A program made the translations under genes and the position numbers. A stretch of DNA of 64,000 nt from Emticicia sp040253585 (lineage in GTDB: Bacteria; Bacteroidota; Bacteroidia; Cytophagales; Spirosomataceae). This document shows, piece after piece, positions 26,689 through 35,531 of the stretch. The notes beneath the pieces were generated by a model. That model was not told the origin of the DNA, searched no databases, and was given only the letters and a program-made list of their open reading frames with translations. Within the stretch, counting starts at the first letter, position 1. Each line of letters begins with the position of its first letter. The stretch spans positions 1 through 64,000 of the forward strand of contig NZ_JBELAU010000007.1 in the NCBI RefSeq assembly GCF_040253585.1, read 5' to 3'.

Positions 26689-29496
26689 ATGAACTCCAAA
26701 TTTAAGTTTACGCTTACCTCTTTATTACTATTTATTTCTCTAATATCTCTTGCCCAGACAGGCGTTATCCGTGGAACAGTCAAAGATGCTGCAACTGACG
26801 AAGACATTATCGGTGCAACGGTCAGAATCGACGGAACAACAATGGGTGCTGCTACTGACGTAAATGGTTTCTTCTCAATCTCGAAAGTACCAGTTGGAAA
26901 GAAAAAAGTATTAATTACTTATGTTTCATATAAAGTAAAGGAAGTAGAAGTTACGGTAGAAGCCGATAAAGTTCTTGAAATTAATACTGTCCTTGAAGAA
27001 GATAAGGTGGTTTTGCAAGAAGTAAAAGTAACAGCCAGCCGCCTGACAAATACAGAAGTTTCGTTAATTTCTGAGATCAAAGCTTCGCAGATGGTTGTGA
27101 ATGGTATTTCGGCTCAACAAATTGCAAAAACACTTGATCGTGATGCTGCACAAGTTGTGAAACGTGTACCAGGTATCACGATTGTTGGCGAGCGTTTCAT
27201 CAATATTCGTGGTTTAAATCAACGTTACAATAATGTAATGCTTCACAATGCTTTTACGCCAAGTATGGAAACCGACGTAAAATCATTCTCATTTGATATT
27301 ATTCCAAGTTCACAAATCGACCGTTTATTGATTTATAAAAGTCCTTCGGCCGAGTTACCTGGCGAATTTGCAGGTGGTTTAGTTAAAATCTTTACAAAAA
27401 ATATTCCAGACAAAAACTCATTGGTGCTTGATTATGGTACTTCGGTGCGTCAGGGAACAACTTTTGGTGATTTCTACCAACCTAATCAGGGTAAAAATTA
27501 TTGGACAGGTTTTAATAATGGTTATTACGATTTACCACAGTTTTTTCCGTCGAATATCAATGTATTTTTGAATAATCCTGCTCAATTAGAAGCCACGGGT
27601 CGTTCTTTAAGAAACGAATGGACTACTAACCGCACAACTGCCACTCCTGACCAACGTTTTGGTTTGACAGGAAACTATAAATTCAATATCGGTAAAATTA
27701 AAGTTGGAAACGTAACGGCCTTGAATTATTCGGATAGCCGCACTAATTTCTTGATTGACCGCAATGACTTCAATGCCAATATCAATAATACACAATCGCC
27801 GATTTATTTCTTTAAAGACTCACAATATAGCCGTAATATCAGAGTTGGTTTGATTCATAACTGGGCATTTCGTTTCAATGATAATCACTCAATTGAGTTG
27901 AAAAACTTATTCAATCAAATGAGCAACTCAAATTTCACACAACGTGGTGGTCGTGCAATTGAAGCAAATTATAATCCTGATAATCAATCGTTTAATCAAG
28001 TCTATCGTGGAATTTACACAGGTCAAATTACTGGTAAACACTCTTTCTTGAAAGGTAAAACCGTAATCGACTGGGTAGGTGGTTATAATCGCTCGAATCG
28101 TGAGCAACCAGATTACCGTCGTTATCGCTCAGATGTTGATTTGACAAATGGCTCAAAAACAATCTACGTTCCGATCGGTACTGCACAGGCATTTTATTTA
28201 GGTCGTTGGTTCTCAGAAATGAACGAAACCAGCTACACAGGAGCAGTAAATCTTACGCAAAAAATAGCTTTATCGAAGGCTTCTGATAAGGAAATGGAAG
28301 TAAAAGCGGGTTTATTCTACGAAAGCAAAGACCGCTCGTTTAATGGCCGAAATATTGGTTATGTACGTGGAAATAACTTTAGTAATGAACTTTTCACTGG
28401 TTCAGTTACGAATCTTTTCAATAATATCAATAGCACAACGGGTATCAGAATTGACGAACAAACGAACCCGAACGATTCATATACCGCTGGGAACAGATTA
28501 TTGGCTTATTATGCCAATGCAAACATTCCATTGAGCAAAAAACTAAATATCATTGCTGGTGCAAGGATTGAAGATAACACACAAAGTTTGCAAAGTGCAT
28601 TCTTAGGTGGAGCAAAAGTAAACGTGAAAAACCCAGTAACGAGTGTATTGCCTTCAGCGAATTTATCTTACAATTTCTCAGAAAAAATGCTCGTGAGAGC
28701 GGCTTACGGACAAACAATCAATCGTCCTGAATTCCGTGAGTTAGCTCCGTTTTCGTTCTATGATTTTGATTTCAACGTAGTTTATGAAGGTTATACAGGT
28801 TTGAAAATCTCAACTGTAAATAACTTTGATGTGCGTTGGGAATTATATCCAACTCCTTCGGAAATCGTGAGTATTGCAGCTTTCTACAAGAATTTTAGAA
28901 ATCCGATTGAGTTAGAAGTTGAAGCAGGAAGTGGCTCGTTAGGTGCAAAGACTTTCATCTATCAAAATGCTCAAAATGCTCAAAGTGCAGGTTTAGAATT
29001 AGAAGTTCGCAAAGGTTTAGCAAGTTTGACAAGCTCACCGGTATTAGAAAAAATGAGTTTATTGTTTAACGCCGCCTTGATTTACAGCAAAGTACAATTG
29101 CGTGAAGGTGCCGAAGGACAATCGAACAACCGTCCGCTACAAGGTCAGTCGCCTTATATCTTAAATGTTGGTTTAAACTACAACAATACTGATAAAGATT
29201 TCCAAGTAAACTTACTCTACAATGTAATCGGAAAAAGAATTTTTGCGATTGGCTTTGAAGGCTACCCAGACCTTTACGAAATGCCAAGAAATGTAGTTGA
29301 CCTTACTTTCTCAAAAGGAATCAAAGACCGTTGGACAATTAAAGGTGGTGTGACCGATATTTTCAACCAAGCAGCTTTGATTTTGCAAGATGGTAATCAA
29401 GATGGCAAATTCGACCGCAAAACTGACGAAGTAATGCAAAGTTACAAACCAGGTAGTTTAGTAACGCTTGGTTTCAGTTATACGCTTTCAAAATAG
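26689..29496 (+). CDS. TonB-dependent outer-membrane receptor
   Basis: A 935-residue protein: signal peptide (residues 1-22), carboxypeptidase-regulatory-like domain (about 24-110; GVIRGTVKDAATDEDIIGAT), plug (about 125-245; containing RVPGITIVGERFINIRGLNQRYN) and a C-terminal 22-strand barrel ending LVTLGFSYTLSK. It is not a SusC type: no SusD gene follows. A beta-helix lipoprotein gene follows instead, 127 bp later. With a Pho-like promoter and a GDPD gene upstream, uptake of phosphate or an organophosphate is the likely role. The substrate itself is not visible in the sequence. Confidence 0.9.
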   Translation: MNSKFKFTLTSLLLFISLISLAQTGVIRGTVKDAATDEDIIGATVRIDGTTMGAATDVNGFFSISKVPVGKKKVLITYVSYKVKEVEVTVEADKVLEINTVLEEDKVVLQEVKVTASRLTNTEVSLISEIKASQMVVNGISAQQIAKTLDRDAAQVVKRVPGITIVGERFINIRGLNQRYNNVMLHNAFTPSMETDVKSFSFDIIPSSQIDRLLIYKSPSAELPGEFAGGLVKIFTKNIPDKNSLVLDYGTSVRQGTTFGDFYQPNQGKNYWTGFNNGYYDLPQFFPSNINVFLNNPAQLEATGRSLRNEWTTNRTTATPDQRFGLTGNYKFNIGKIKVGNVTALNYSDSRTNFLIDRNDFNANINNTQSPIYFFKDSQYSRNIRVGLIHNWAFRFNDNHSIELKNLFNQMSNSNFTQRGGRAIEANYNPDNQSFNQVYRGIYTGQITGKHSFLKGKTVIDWVGGYNRSNREQPDYRRYRSDVDLTNGSKTIYVPIGTAQAFYLGRWFSEMNETSYTGAVNLTQKIALSKASDKEMEVKAGLFYESKDRSFNGRNIGYVRGNNFSNELFTGSVTNLFNNINSTTGIRIDEQTNPNDSYTAGNRLLAYYANANIPLSKKLNIIAGARIEDNTQSLQSAFLGGAKVNVKNPVTSVLPSANLSYNFSEKMLVRAAYGQTINRPEFRELAPFSFYDFDFNVVYEGYTGLKISTVNNFDVRWELYPTPSEIVSIAAFYKNFRNPIELEVEAGSGSLGAKTFIYQNAQNAQSAGLELEVRKGLASLTSSPVLEKMSLLFNAALIYSKVQLREGAEGQSNNRPLQGQSPYILNVGLNYNNTDKDFQVNLLYNVIGKRIFAIGFEGYPDLYEMPRNVVDLTFSKGIKDRWTIKGGVTDIFNQAALILQDGNQDGKFDRKTDEVMQSYKPGSLVTLGFSYTLSK

Positions 29497-29623
29497 AATT
29501 TAGAGATGAGATACGAGATATAAGAATTTTAAAGCTATTGAATATAACATAGCATCTCAAGTTCCGTATCTCAAATCTCATATCCCATATCTCATATCTT
29601 TTAAAAATAAACTCCAAAAACAA

Positions 29624-31387
29624 ATGATTAAGTTTCAAAAGTATTTTCGATTATTAGCATCGGCTACTTTGCTTTTTTCTACGGCGGCTTTCGTTAGCTC
29701 ATGTCAAGAAGAAGAAGTAATTCCACCAGCACCAATCGTTTCGGCTGGAACTGAGGCTTCGGGAATTCCAGGTGCAAAAGTAAATGTTACTGCTTCTATT
29801 TCGGCTCCAGGTGGCTTGAAAACCGTAACAGTTTTGAAAAATGGTGTGGCTTTCGATACAAAAACGTATGCAGACGGCACAACTGCTGATAATTATACAA
29901 AAGAATATACAGTTGAAAATTTGGCAGCTGGTGCAAGCGTAAACTTCACAATTATTGCTACTGATGCAAAAAATCAAGCATCTACCCCAACAACATTTAC
30001 AGTAAAAGTAACGGCAATTCCTCCAAAAGAAATCGTTACAGTAAGAGGGGTTTTAACAGGAAATATTTCTTGGACAAAGAACAAAATTTATAAACTCGTA
30101 GGTTTCGTGCGTGTAGGTGGCGATACAACTGACGTAACACCAGCAGGTGTTGCAGTGGGTACGCTTACTATCGAGCCAGGTACAGTAATCATCGGTGACC
30201 GTGCTTCAAAAGGTACGTTGATTATTCAACGTGGTAGTAAAATTATCGCAGAAGGTACTGCTGCTGAGCCAATTGTATTTACTTCTGAAAGAGCTGTTGG
30301 CGAAAGAGAACCAGGTGACTGGGGTGGTTTAGTAATTTGCGGAAAAGCAAAAAATAACTTACCAAATGGCGTTGGTCAATTAGAAGGTAGCTACAAAGGA
30401 TGGCATGGTGGTGCTGACGATGCCGATAATTCAGGCAGCTTGAAATATGTACGTGTTGAGTACGCTGGTGTGCCAATCAACCCTAATCAAGAAGTAAACT
30501 CATTTACGTTTGGTTCGGTAGGTAGCGGTACTAAAATGGAATACTTGATGGCAACTTTCGGCCTTGACGATTCATTCGAGTGGTTTGGTGGTACAGTGAA
30601 CGGTAAGTATTTTATCGCTTACAAAGGCTTAGATGATGATTTTGATGTTGATAATGGTTTCCGTGGAAATGTACAATTTGGTATCGGTATTCGTGGAGCA
30701 ACTCAAGCTGACCAATCGGGTTCAAATGGTTTCGAGGTTGATAATGACGGTCAAGGAAACTCAAGAGAGCCATATACTTCGGGAACATTCTCTAACTTCA
30801 CTTTGATTGGTGCGAAAGGTTCGGCGGCTACTTCAATCAGTCCACTGTTCCAAAATGCGTTCCATTTAAGAAGAAATAACAAATTGAAGATTCACAATAC
30901 ATTCGCTACTGGTTATCCGAATGGTGTTTACATTGACGGTGCAACTACTGCGGCAAATGCTGAAAAAGGTGAATTAGTGTTGAATAATATCGTGTTGGCA
31001 GGTGTAGATGGTTGGGGAACAAACGGTTTCGGACAAGGTTTTGCTTCTGAGCCACGTGGTTTTGCAGTGCGTGACGTAAACACTGCAACAACTCCAGCTG
31101 CTTTGGCAATCGGTACACAATTACCATCAGTTTGGTTCTTAGCTCAAAAAGGAAATAAGATTGTACCTAACTATGTGAACACTGGTATCAGTGCATCACT
31201 ATTCCAAGTTGGTCGTCCATCGTTTGCTATTGCTGCTGGAGCTTCTGCTTCAATCGCAACGGGTGGTTCAACAACTGGTCTTGGTTCATTCTTCACTGCT
31301 GCTGATTATATCGGTGCATTCGGAGCAACGGACTGGACAGCTACTTGGGCTGAATTTAGTCCACAGTCAGTGGTTTATATCAAATAA
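29624..31387 (+). CDS. Surface lipoprotein, Ig-like domain plus right-handed beta-helix
   Basis: A 587-residue protein. A lipoprotein signal peptide ends at the lipobox VSSC (Cys27). An Ig-like beta-sandwich follows (about 35-130; NVTASISAPGGLKTVTVLKN), then a beta-helix with glycine/asparagine turns (ITLTIEPGTVIIGD-like, IQRGSKIIAEGTAAEPIVFT, WGGLVICGKA, DDDFDVDNGFRGN). The acidic Asp-rich loops could bind calcium. The family commonly accompanies TonB-dependent receptors in Bacteroidota and probably acts at the cell surface as a receptor partner. It shares the operon with the receptor at 26689. Confidence 0.8.
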   Translation: MIKFQKYFRLLASATLLFSTAAFVSSCQEEEVIPPAPIVSAGTEASGIPGAKVNVTASISAPGGLKTVTVLKNGVAFDTKTYADGTTADNYTKEYTVENLAAGASVNFTIIATDAKNQASTPTTFTVKVTAIPPKEIVTVRGVLTGNISWTKNKIYKLVGFVRVGGDTTDVTPAGVAVGTLTIEPGTVIIGDRASKGTLIIQRGSKIIAEGTAAEPIVFTSERAVGEREPGDWGGLVICGKAKNNLPNGVGQLEGSYKGWHGGADDADNSGSLKYVRVEYAGVPINPNQEVNSFTFGSVGSGTKMEYLMATFGLDDSFEWFGGTVNGKYFIAYKGLDDDFDVDNGFRGNVQFGIGIRGATQADQSGSNGFEVDNDGQGNSREPYTSGTFSNFTLIGAKGSAATSISPLFQNAFHLRRNNKLKIHNTFATGYPNGVYIDGATTAANAEKGELVLNNIVLAGVDGWGTNGFGQGFASEPRGFAVRDVNTATTPAALAIGTQLPSVWFLAQKGNKIVPNYVNTGISASLFQVGRPSFAIAAGASASIATGGSTTGLGSFFTAADYIGAFGATDWTATWAEFSPQSVVYIK

Positions 31388-31391
31388 TGAA

Positions 31392-31428
31392 TTACGGAAG
31401 GCTTCGCTCAAATCGAAGCCTTCCGTAA
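31392..31428 (+). terminator. Hairpin terminator after the beta-helix lipoprotein gene
   Basis: A perfect 15-bp inverted repeat TTACGGAAGGCTTCG / CGAAGCCTTCCGTAA starts 5 bp after the stop codon. There is no long T-tract. Confidence 0.75.
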
Positions 31429-31487
31429 ACTTCTAAGTAATAAAAACAAAAAGTTTTCTGCCAAAACAGGAAACTTTTATCACCAAT

Positions 31488-32027
31488 ATGAAAAAAGTAG
31501 TTTTAGTCTCATTGCTTGCTGCAGTGTTGTTCTCTTGCCAATCAAATAAGTATGATGTGTCGAATTATTTCTCTGATAATCAACGAGATACATTACTTGC
31601 AAATATTATTACCTACGTTTTTACGAAAGCTCCAAATGCCACCAATGAAACTCGTTTCGATGCTCAGTACAGACAATTTTATGTGAAAAATCTACCGAGT
31701 TTTCGTATAGAAAAATATCACCAAACGCCTGATGGCTGGAATTATTTTTTCATGATTCGTCCAGTAGGGAATAGTCCAAAATACAAAAGAGGAGTTCTCG
31801 GGAAATTTAAGTTGAAACAAAATACACTGATGCCCGAAGCCTTTGAAGAAGTAGCGAACACTCCACACTTAGAAGAAAAAATATTGATAGAAAGAGGCAA
31901 TTTCCTTTTTCAAGAATTAATAAAAAAAGGAAACCTCGATAACTATATCGCCATGAAACATTACATAGAATGGCCAGATGCAACGCTGGTATATGATAAA
32001 AAATTAAATGAGTGGGTGGGGAGGTAG
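31488..32027 (+). CDS. Hypothetical lipoprotein
   Basis: A 179-residue protein with a short lipoprotein signal (MKKVVLVSLLAAVLFSC, Cys17). No domain is recognised. It is a single gene after the terminator at 31392 and may still receive read-through from the receptor operon. A small hairpin upstream (AAAGTTTTC... near 31450-31477) lies between the terminator and its start. Confidence 0.6.
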   Translation: MKKVVLVSLLAAVLFSCQSNKYDVSNYFSDNQRDTLLANIITYVFTKAPNATNETRFDAQYRQFYVKNLPSFRIEKYHQTPDGWNYFFMIRPVGNSPKYKRGVLGKFKLKQNTLMPEAFEEVANTPHLEEKILIERGNFLFQELIKKGNLDNYIAMKHYIEWPDATLVYDKKLNEWVGR

Positions 32028-32041
32028 TATTTATTTACACC

Positions 32042-32088
32042 AACGTCGGCAGGGTTCCGAACCCGCAGTGGAGCTGCCTGCCGACGTT
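32042..32088. repeat. Dispersed palindrome, AACGTCGGCA family
   Basis: Arms AACGTCGGCAGG / CCTGCCGACGTT enclose two further small hairpins (GGGTT-AACCC and GCAG-CTGC), so it could fold as a cruciform. The outer 10 bp are the same as at 13357-13389. Confidence 0.75.
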
Positions 32089-32203
32089 AAACCAACTTAA
32101 CTCATAAAGATACTTGTGCAAACAAAAAGATTATCAGCTTATGGCTGAGACTTGAATCAACTACTTCGGTAGTTCAATTGATTCATATTGGTGTTAAAAT
32201 CAG

Positions 32204-32233
32204 AAAAGTCAGGGGTCTTACCTCTGACTTTTT
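32204..32233 (+). terminator. Hairpin terminator with T-tract
   Basis: Stem AAAAGTCAGGGGT / ACCTCTGACTTTTT followed by TTCTTTT. A second palindrome, CACAAGTCT / AGACTTGTG (32248-32266), and a GACGGC/GCCGTC pair near 32296-32310 follow, so this 290-bp gap is packed with inverted repeats and holds no gene. Confidence 0.7.
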
Positions 32234-32319
32234 CTTTTGTATCGTAGCACAAGTCTCAGACTTGTGTCCTTCCAACTTGAGTAATTTAGAAATCGGACGG
32301 CCGACGCCGTCGCTCTACA

Positions 32320-32814
32320 TTACTCAGCCTGATTTGCCAAAACCTCAGCCAATGGCTTAAAATTACCACTTTTCAAGATTTGCTCTTCTGGTTTTTCATA
32401 AGGGATAACTTCCAAAATATTGGTGATATTAATATCTGTAATTTGGTAATCTTCTACCGTTCCGAGTCTTTCAGAGATTAACTGGTACGCCAATAATGGA
32501 TTATCGGCATTGATTAGCATCGTGAAAGGTGTACGTTTTTCTTTTTGGGCTTTTTCATCGAAACTAATGAAGTTTACTTTCACTTTATACCAAGTTTCTG
32601 AGCCATTTTCCACAAAAAAAACTTCATGGATTTTCATTCTTGAAAGTCCAAATAACTGAAAATCGGGCGTGTTTGAGGCAACTGTATGATACACACGAGC
32701 TTCGGCATCGGTGTATGAAACTGCATCAACTAAATATACTTCGGTAATTTTGATTGTTCTATCTTTTTCATCTACCTTTTGGTAGCGAATCTTTCCTTGA
32801 TACCAATTCGACAT
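32320..32814 (-). CDS. DUF4494 family protein
   Basis: About 164 residues, beginning MSNWYQGKIRYQKVDEKD, a typical opening of DUF4494. I choose the ATG at 32812-32814 over the one eight codons upstream because the family starts there. It is a soluble cytoplasmic protein found across Bacteroidota, of unknown function. It is a single gene, transcribed away from the transporter gene at 32995. Confidence 0.85.
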   Translation of the reverse strand: MSNWYQGKIRYQKVDEKDRTIKITEVYLVDAVSYTDAEARVYHTVASNTPDFQLFGLSRMKIHEVFFVENGSETWYKVKVNFISFDEKAQKEKRTPFTMLINADNPLLAYQLISERLGTVEDYQITDINITNILEVIPYEKPEEQILKSGNFKPLAEVLANQAE

Positions 32815-32913
32815 CTGTAATGGTTTTTTAGTAAGCAAAAATTTAACATAACAAAGGTAAGGGCATTCAGGCAGAATAGAAAACCGAATTATCCACGACT
32901 TTTACACCGAAAA

Positions 32914-32969
32914 CTAATCTAAGCATAATACTCGCTTAATTCTGAGTTTATATTACTTCTCGAAATTTA
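32914..32969 (+). promoter_or_regulatory. Pho-box-like repeats upstream of the DUF5690 transporter gene
   Basis: Four hexamers CTAATC (32914), ATAATA (32925), TTAATT (32936) and TTTATA (32947) lie in register at 11-bp steps. After a 9-bp gap comes GAAATTTA (32962-32969) as a weak -7 box. The positions relative to the -7 box match those at 26613, but the hexamers are more degenerate. Confidence 0.4.
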
Positions 32970-32994
32970 TGGTTTATTTAACCTATAATTAATC

Positions 32995-34305
32995 GTGAAG
33001 AAACTCCTCAAAAAGTCAGAAATACTCCTTACAATTTGGTGTATTATAGCAGCTTTTGGAACGTATTTTTGCATGTACGCTTTCCGAAAACCTTTCACAA
33101 CTGGGCTTTACGAAAACTACGAGCTGTGGGGTGTGGGCTATAAAACGATTTTGATAATTTCGCAGGTTTTTGGCTATATGTTTTCAAAAATTATCGGAAT
33201 CAAAGTCATTGCCGAATTAAAATCAAAAAAACGTATTGTCTTGATTATCAGCTTGATAGTGTTTGCCGAAATCGCATTGGTTGCTTTTGGGTTTGTGCCG
33301 TTTCCGTATAATTTTGTTTTTTTATTTCTGAATGGTTTGCCGCTCGGCATGGTTTGGGGCGTGATTTTTAGCTTTCTCGAAGGCCGAAAGCTAACCGAAT
33401 TTTTGGCTCTTGGACTCAGCCTAAATTTAGTAATGACCTCAGGGGTTTTGAAAACTATCTATTTATTTCTACAAGAAACCTATCATATTTCGGAGTTTCA
33501 TCTGCCGTTTGCCATCGGGCTTTTCTTTCTGCCCCTCTTTTTGTTTTTTGTCTGGATGCTGGCACAGATTCCGCCACCAAACGATGAAGATTTAGTTCTG
33601 AGAAGTGAGCGAGTTGCTATGAAAAAAGCTGATAAAGAATTGATAATAAAAGAATTTGGTTTAGGGCTTTTATGTTTTATTGGGGTTTATTTGTTATTGG
33701 CTTCGATGCGTGATTTTCGAGATAACTTTGCGGTTGAAGTATGGCGAGAAATCGACCCACAATTCAATAAAACTATTTTTTCGGAAATTGAAACAATCAT
33801 CGGAGTGGTAGTAGTAACACTGATTGCACTCAATGCTTTTATCAAAAATAACTTTAAATCATATCTTACATTTTCGGGTATGATGCTCGTGGCGGTTTTG
33901 CTTTGTGGAGGAAGTACATGGGCTTTTCAGACAGCACTCATTACGCCCAAAACTTGGATGTTGAGCCTCGGAATTGGCTTATTTTTGCCTTATTTATTGA
34001 TTCAAACTGTAGTTTTCGAACGCCTAATCGCACTTTTCAAAGCTCGTGGAAATGTGGGTTTTCTGGTCTATATCTGCGACTCAGTAGGTTATCTCGGAAG
34101 CGTAGTTTTATTGATTTATCGTGAGTTCTTCTTGAAAAAAGTGTCGTTTCTCAATATCTTGATGACATTCGGCTATATCATTTCGTTTGTCTGTTTTACT
34201 TTGCTCGTAGTACAGCTTCTTTATTTCTCGAATAAATATCTAAAAGGGAAATTATGGTGGAAGGTTTCGCAAAAAAACGAAACTGAATATAATCCGATTG
34301 GGTGA
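32995..34305 (+). CDS. DUF5690 family MFS transporter, OPA-like
   Basis: A 436-residue inner-membrane protein with 12 predicted membrane segments, starting at a GTG codon. The first segment carries YFCMYAFRKPFT, which resembles the YYxxRKNF motif of the organophosphate:phosphate antiporters (GlpT/UhpT), including the substrate-binding arginine. From context it is a candidate inner-membrane permease for phosphonates or phosphate esters. The phosphonatase-like HAD and FAD oxidoreductase genes converge on it from the other strand. The DUF5690 assignment is from memory of the family; transport of phosphonates is inference. Confidence 0.75.
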   Translation: MKKLLKKSEILLTIWCIIAAFGTYFCMYAFRKPFTTGLYENYELWGVGYKTILIISQVFGYMFSKIIGIKVIAELKSKKRIVLIISLIVFAEIALVAFGFVPFPYNFVFLFLNGLPLGMVWGVIFSFLEGRKLTEFLALGLSLNLVMTSGVLKTIYLFLQETYHISEFHLPFAIGLFFLPLFLFFVWMLAQIPPPNDEDLVLRSERVAMKKADKELIIKEFGLGLLCFIGVYLLLASMRDFRDNFAVEVWREIDPQFNKTIFSEIETIIGVVVVTLIALNAFIKNNFKSYLTFSGMMLVAVLLCGGSTWAFQTALITPKTWMLSLGIGLFLPYLLIQTVVFERLIALFKARGNVGFLVYICDSVGYLGSVVLLIYREFFLKKVSFLNILMTFGYIISFVCFTLLVVQLLYFSNKYLKGKLWWKVSQKNETEYNPIG

Positions 34306-34309
34306 AAAT

Positions 34310-34343
34310 AAATGTGGTACATCCTTTAAGGTGTGCCACATTT
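34310..34343. repeat. Dispersed hairpin, GTGGCA family
   Basis: Arms AAATGTGG / CCACATTT with internal complementary stretches (CCTT/AAGG). Located 5 bp after the DUF5690 stop. It resembles 16255-16287 and 44911-44953. Confidence 0.65.
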
Positions 34344-34347
34344 GTTG

Positions 34348-34375
34348 GTAGAGACGTAATATATTACGTCTCTAC
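34348..34375. terminator. Perfect 28-bp palindrome between converging genes
   Basis: A perfect palindrome whose half is GTAGAGACGTAATA. Palindromes of this GTAGAGACG type are common dispersed repeats in Bacteroidota. Here it lies between two converging genes and could act as a terminator for both strands. Confidence 0.7.
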
Positions 34376-34385
34376 GAAGGCAAAC

Positions 34386-35531
34386 CTACAAAAATAACCT
34401 TTGAATATTGGCTTCGGCATAGCCAGCACTGGTGGTCATACCTTTTCCACCAATTCCTGTGAAAATATGAATATTGGGCGAAATATTGTACTCGAAAATC
34501 TCGTCGGGATGTTGAGCATAAAAACCTGCCCAAGTACGAGCAATTTGATTGACAGGAAAATGCACGATGCGTTCGGCCTCCTTCAGCATCAATTTATTAA
34601 CATAGTCTTTTGTATCAAAACCCAGTTCATCTGTTTTGCCTACGGGTGCGTATTCGTGTGAGTCGCCGATGATGATTGAGCCATCAATGGCCTGTTTGAA
34701 AAGAATATGAATTCCCCATTTTTTGAGTTCAGAGTAATGTTCGGGTGTAGTACTATTTTTATACGATGGACATTCTTCAAAAGATTCATAGCGACGAATA
34801 GAAAGCCCTGTAAGAATATTACCTTTCAGCGTAACATTTTTCATTGGCACTGTCTGCATCATTTGTAACTTACTGACAATCAATCCACTTTTAGCATAAA
34901 TTTCTGGGAAAAGTAAATTGAAAACATAGCCACTGCAAATGATAATTTTTTCGGCAGAAAACTTTTCCTTACTCGCAGTTATTACTTCAGTTTTACCACC
35001 AATTTCTTGGCAATCAATAACGCTTGTATTGGCTCTGTAAGCAACCTTAAATTGTTCTTGAAGATAATCTAATATTTTGTAAATCAACAAATTAGGCTCG
35101 ACGCTTACTTCGTTAGGGTAGTAAATTCCACCTTTCACATATTCAGCTTTGAGTTCGGGATATTGCTCCAAACATTGGCGTTTCGAGAGTAAAACGCAGT
35201 TATAGTTTTTGTTTTGATGGATGCCAAAAAGCTCGTTAGCCAACATCCATTCAGTCTCATCAGAAGCTATATAAACAGTTCCGTTTCGACGTACTGAAAT
35301 ATCAAACTTAGATTGAATATCTTGGTAGATTTCTAAACTTCTTCGCCCATAATCAAACCATTTGCCTGATGAACCAGAAGGGACTGCTTGGCCAAAATTT
35401 CGGACAGTAGAACTAACTGGAAAGTTGTCTTTTTCTAAGATAAGTACACTTTTGCCAAGTTTGGCTGCATGATAAGCATGAAATGCCCCCATAATGCCGC
35501 CTCCGACAATAATCACATCGAAATTTTTCAT
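34386..35531 (-). CDS. FAD-dependent oxidoreductase, TIGR03364-type (aminophosphonate catabolism)
   Basis: A 381-residue DAO-superfamily flavoenzyme. The FAD-binding motif is at the start (IIVGGGIMGAFHAYHAAKLG), followed by FGQAVPSGSSGKW and the C-terminal GIGGKGMTTSAGYAE motif that contacts the flavin. The length and the coupling to a phosphonatase-like HAD gene match TIGR03364, a family tied by genome context to phosphonate breakdown. It would oxidatively deaminate an aminophosphonate (AEP or an N-substituted/hydroxylated form) to the aldehyde. Its ATG overlaps the HAD stop by one base (TAATG), so translation is coupled. Substrate assignment is inference. Confidence 0.85.
   Translation of the reverse strand: MKNFDVIIVGGGIMGAFHAYHAAKLGKSVLILEKDNFPVSSTVRNFGQAVPSGSSGKWFDYGRRSLEIYQDIQSKFDISVRRNGTVYIASDETEWMLANELFGIHQNKNYNCVLLSKRQCLEQYPELKAEYVKGGIYYPNEVSVEPNLLIYKILDYLQEQFKVAYRANTSVIDCQEIGGKTEVITASKEKFSAEKIIICSGYVFNLLFPEIYAKSGLIVSKLQMMQTVPMKNVTLKGNILTGLSIRRYESFEECPSYKNSTTPEHYSELKKWGIHILFKQAIDGSIIIGDSHEYAPVGKTDELGFDTKDYVNKLMLKEAERIVHFPVNQIARTWAGFYAQHPDEIFEYNISPNIHIFTGIGGKGMTTSAGYAEANIQRLFL

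Noticed and set aside
32042..32310. CRISPR-like or tRNA-like signal among the inverted repeats
   Set aside because: The repeats are palindromes of different sequence without regular spacers, and no cloverleaf or CCA end can be drawn.
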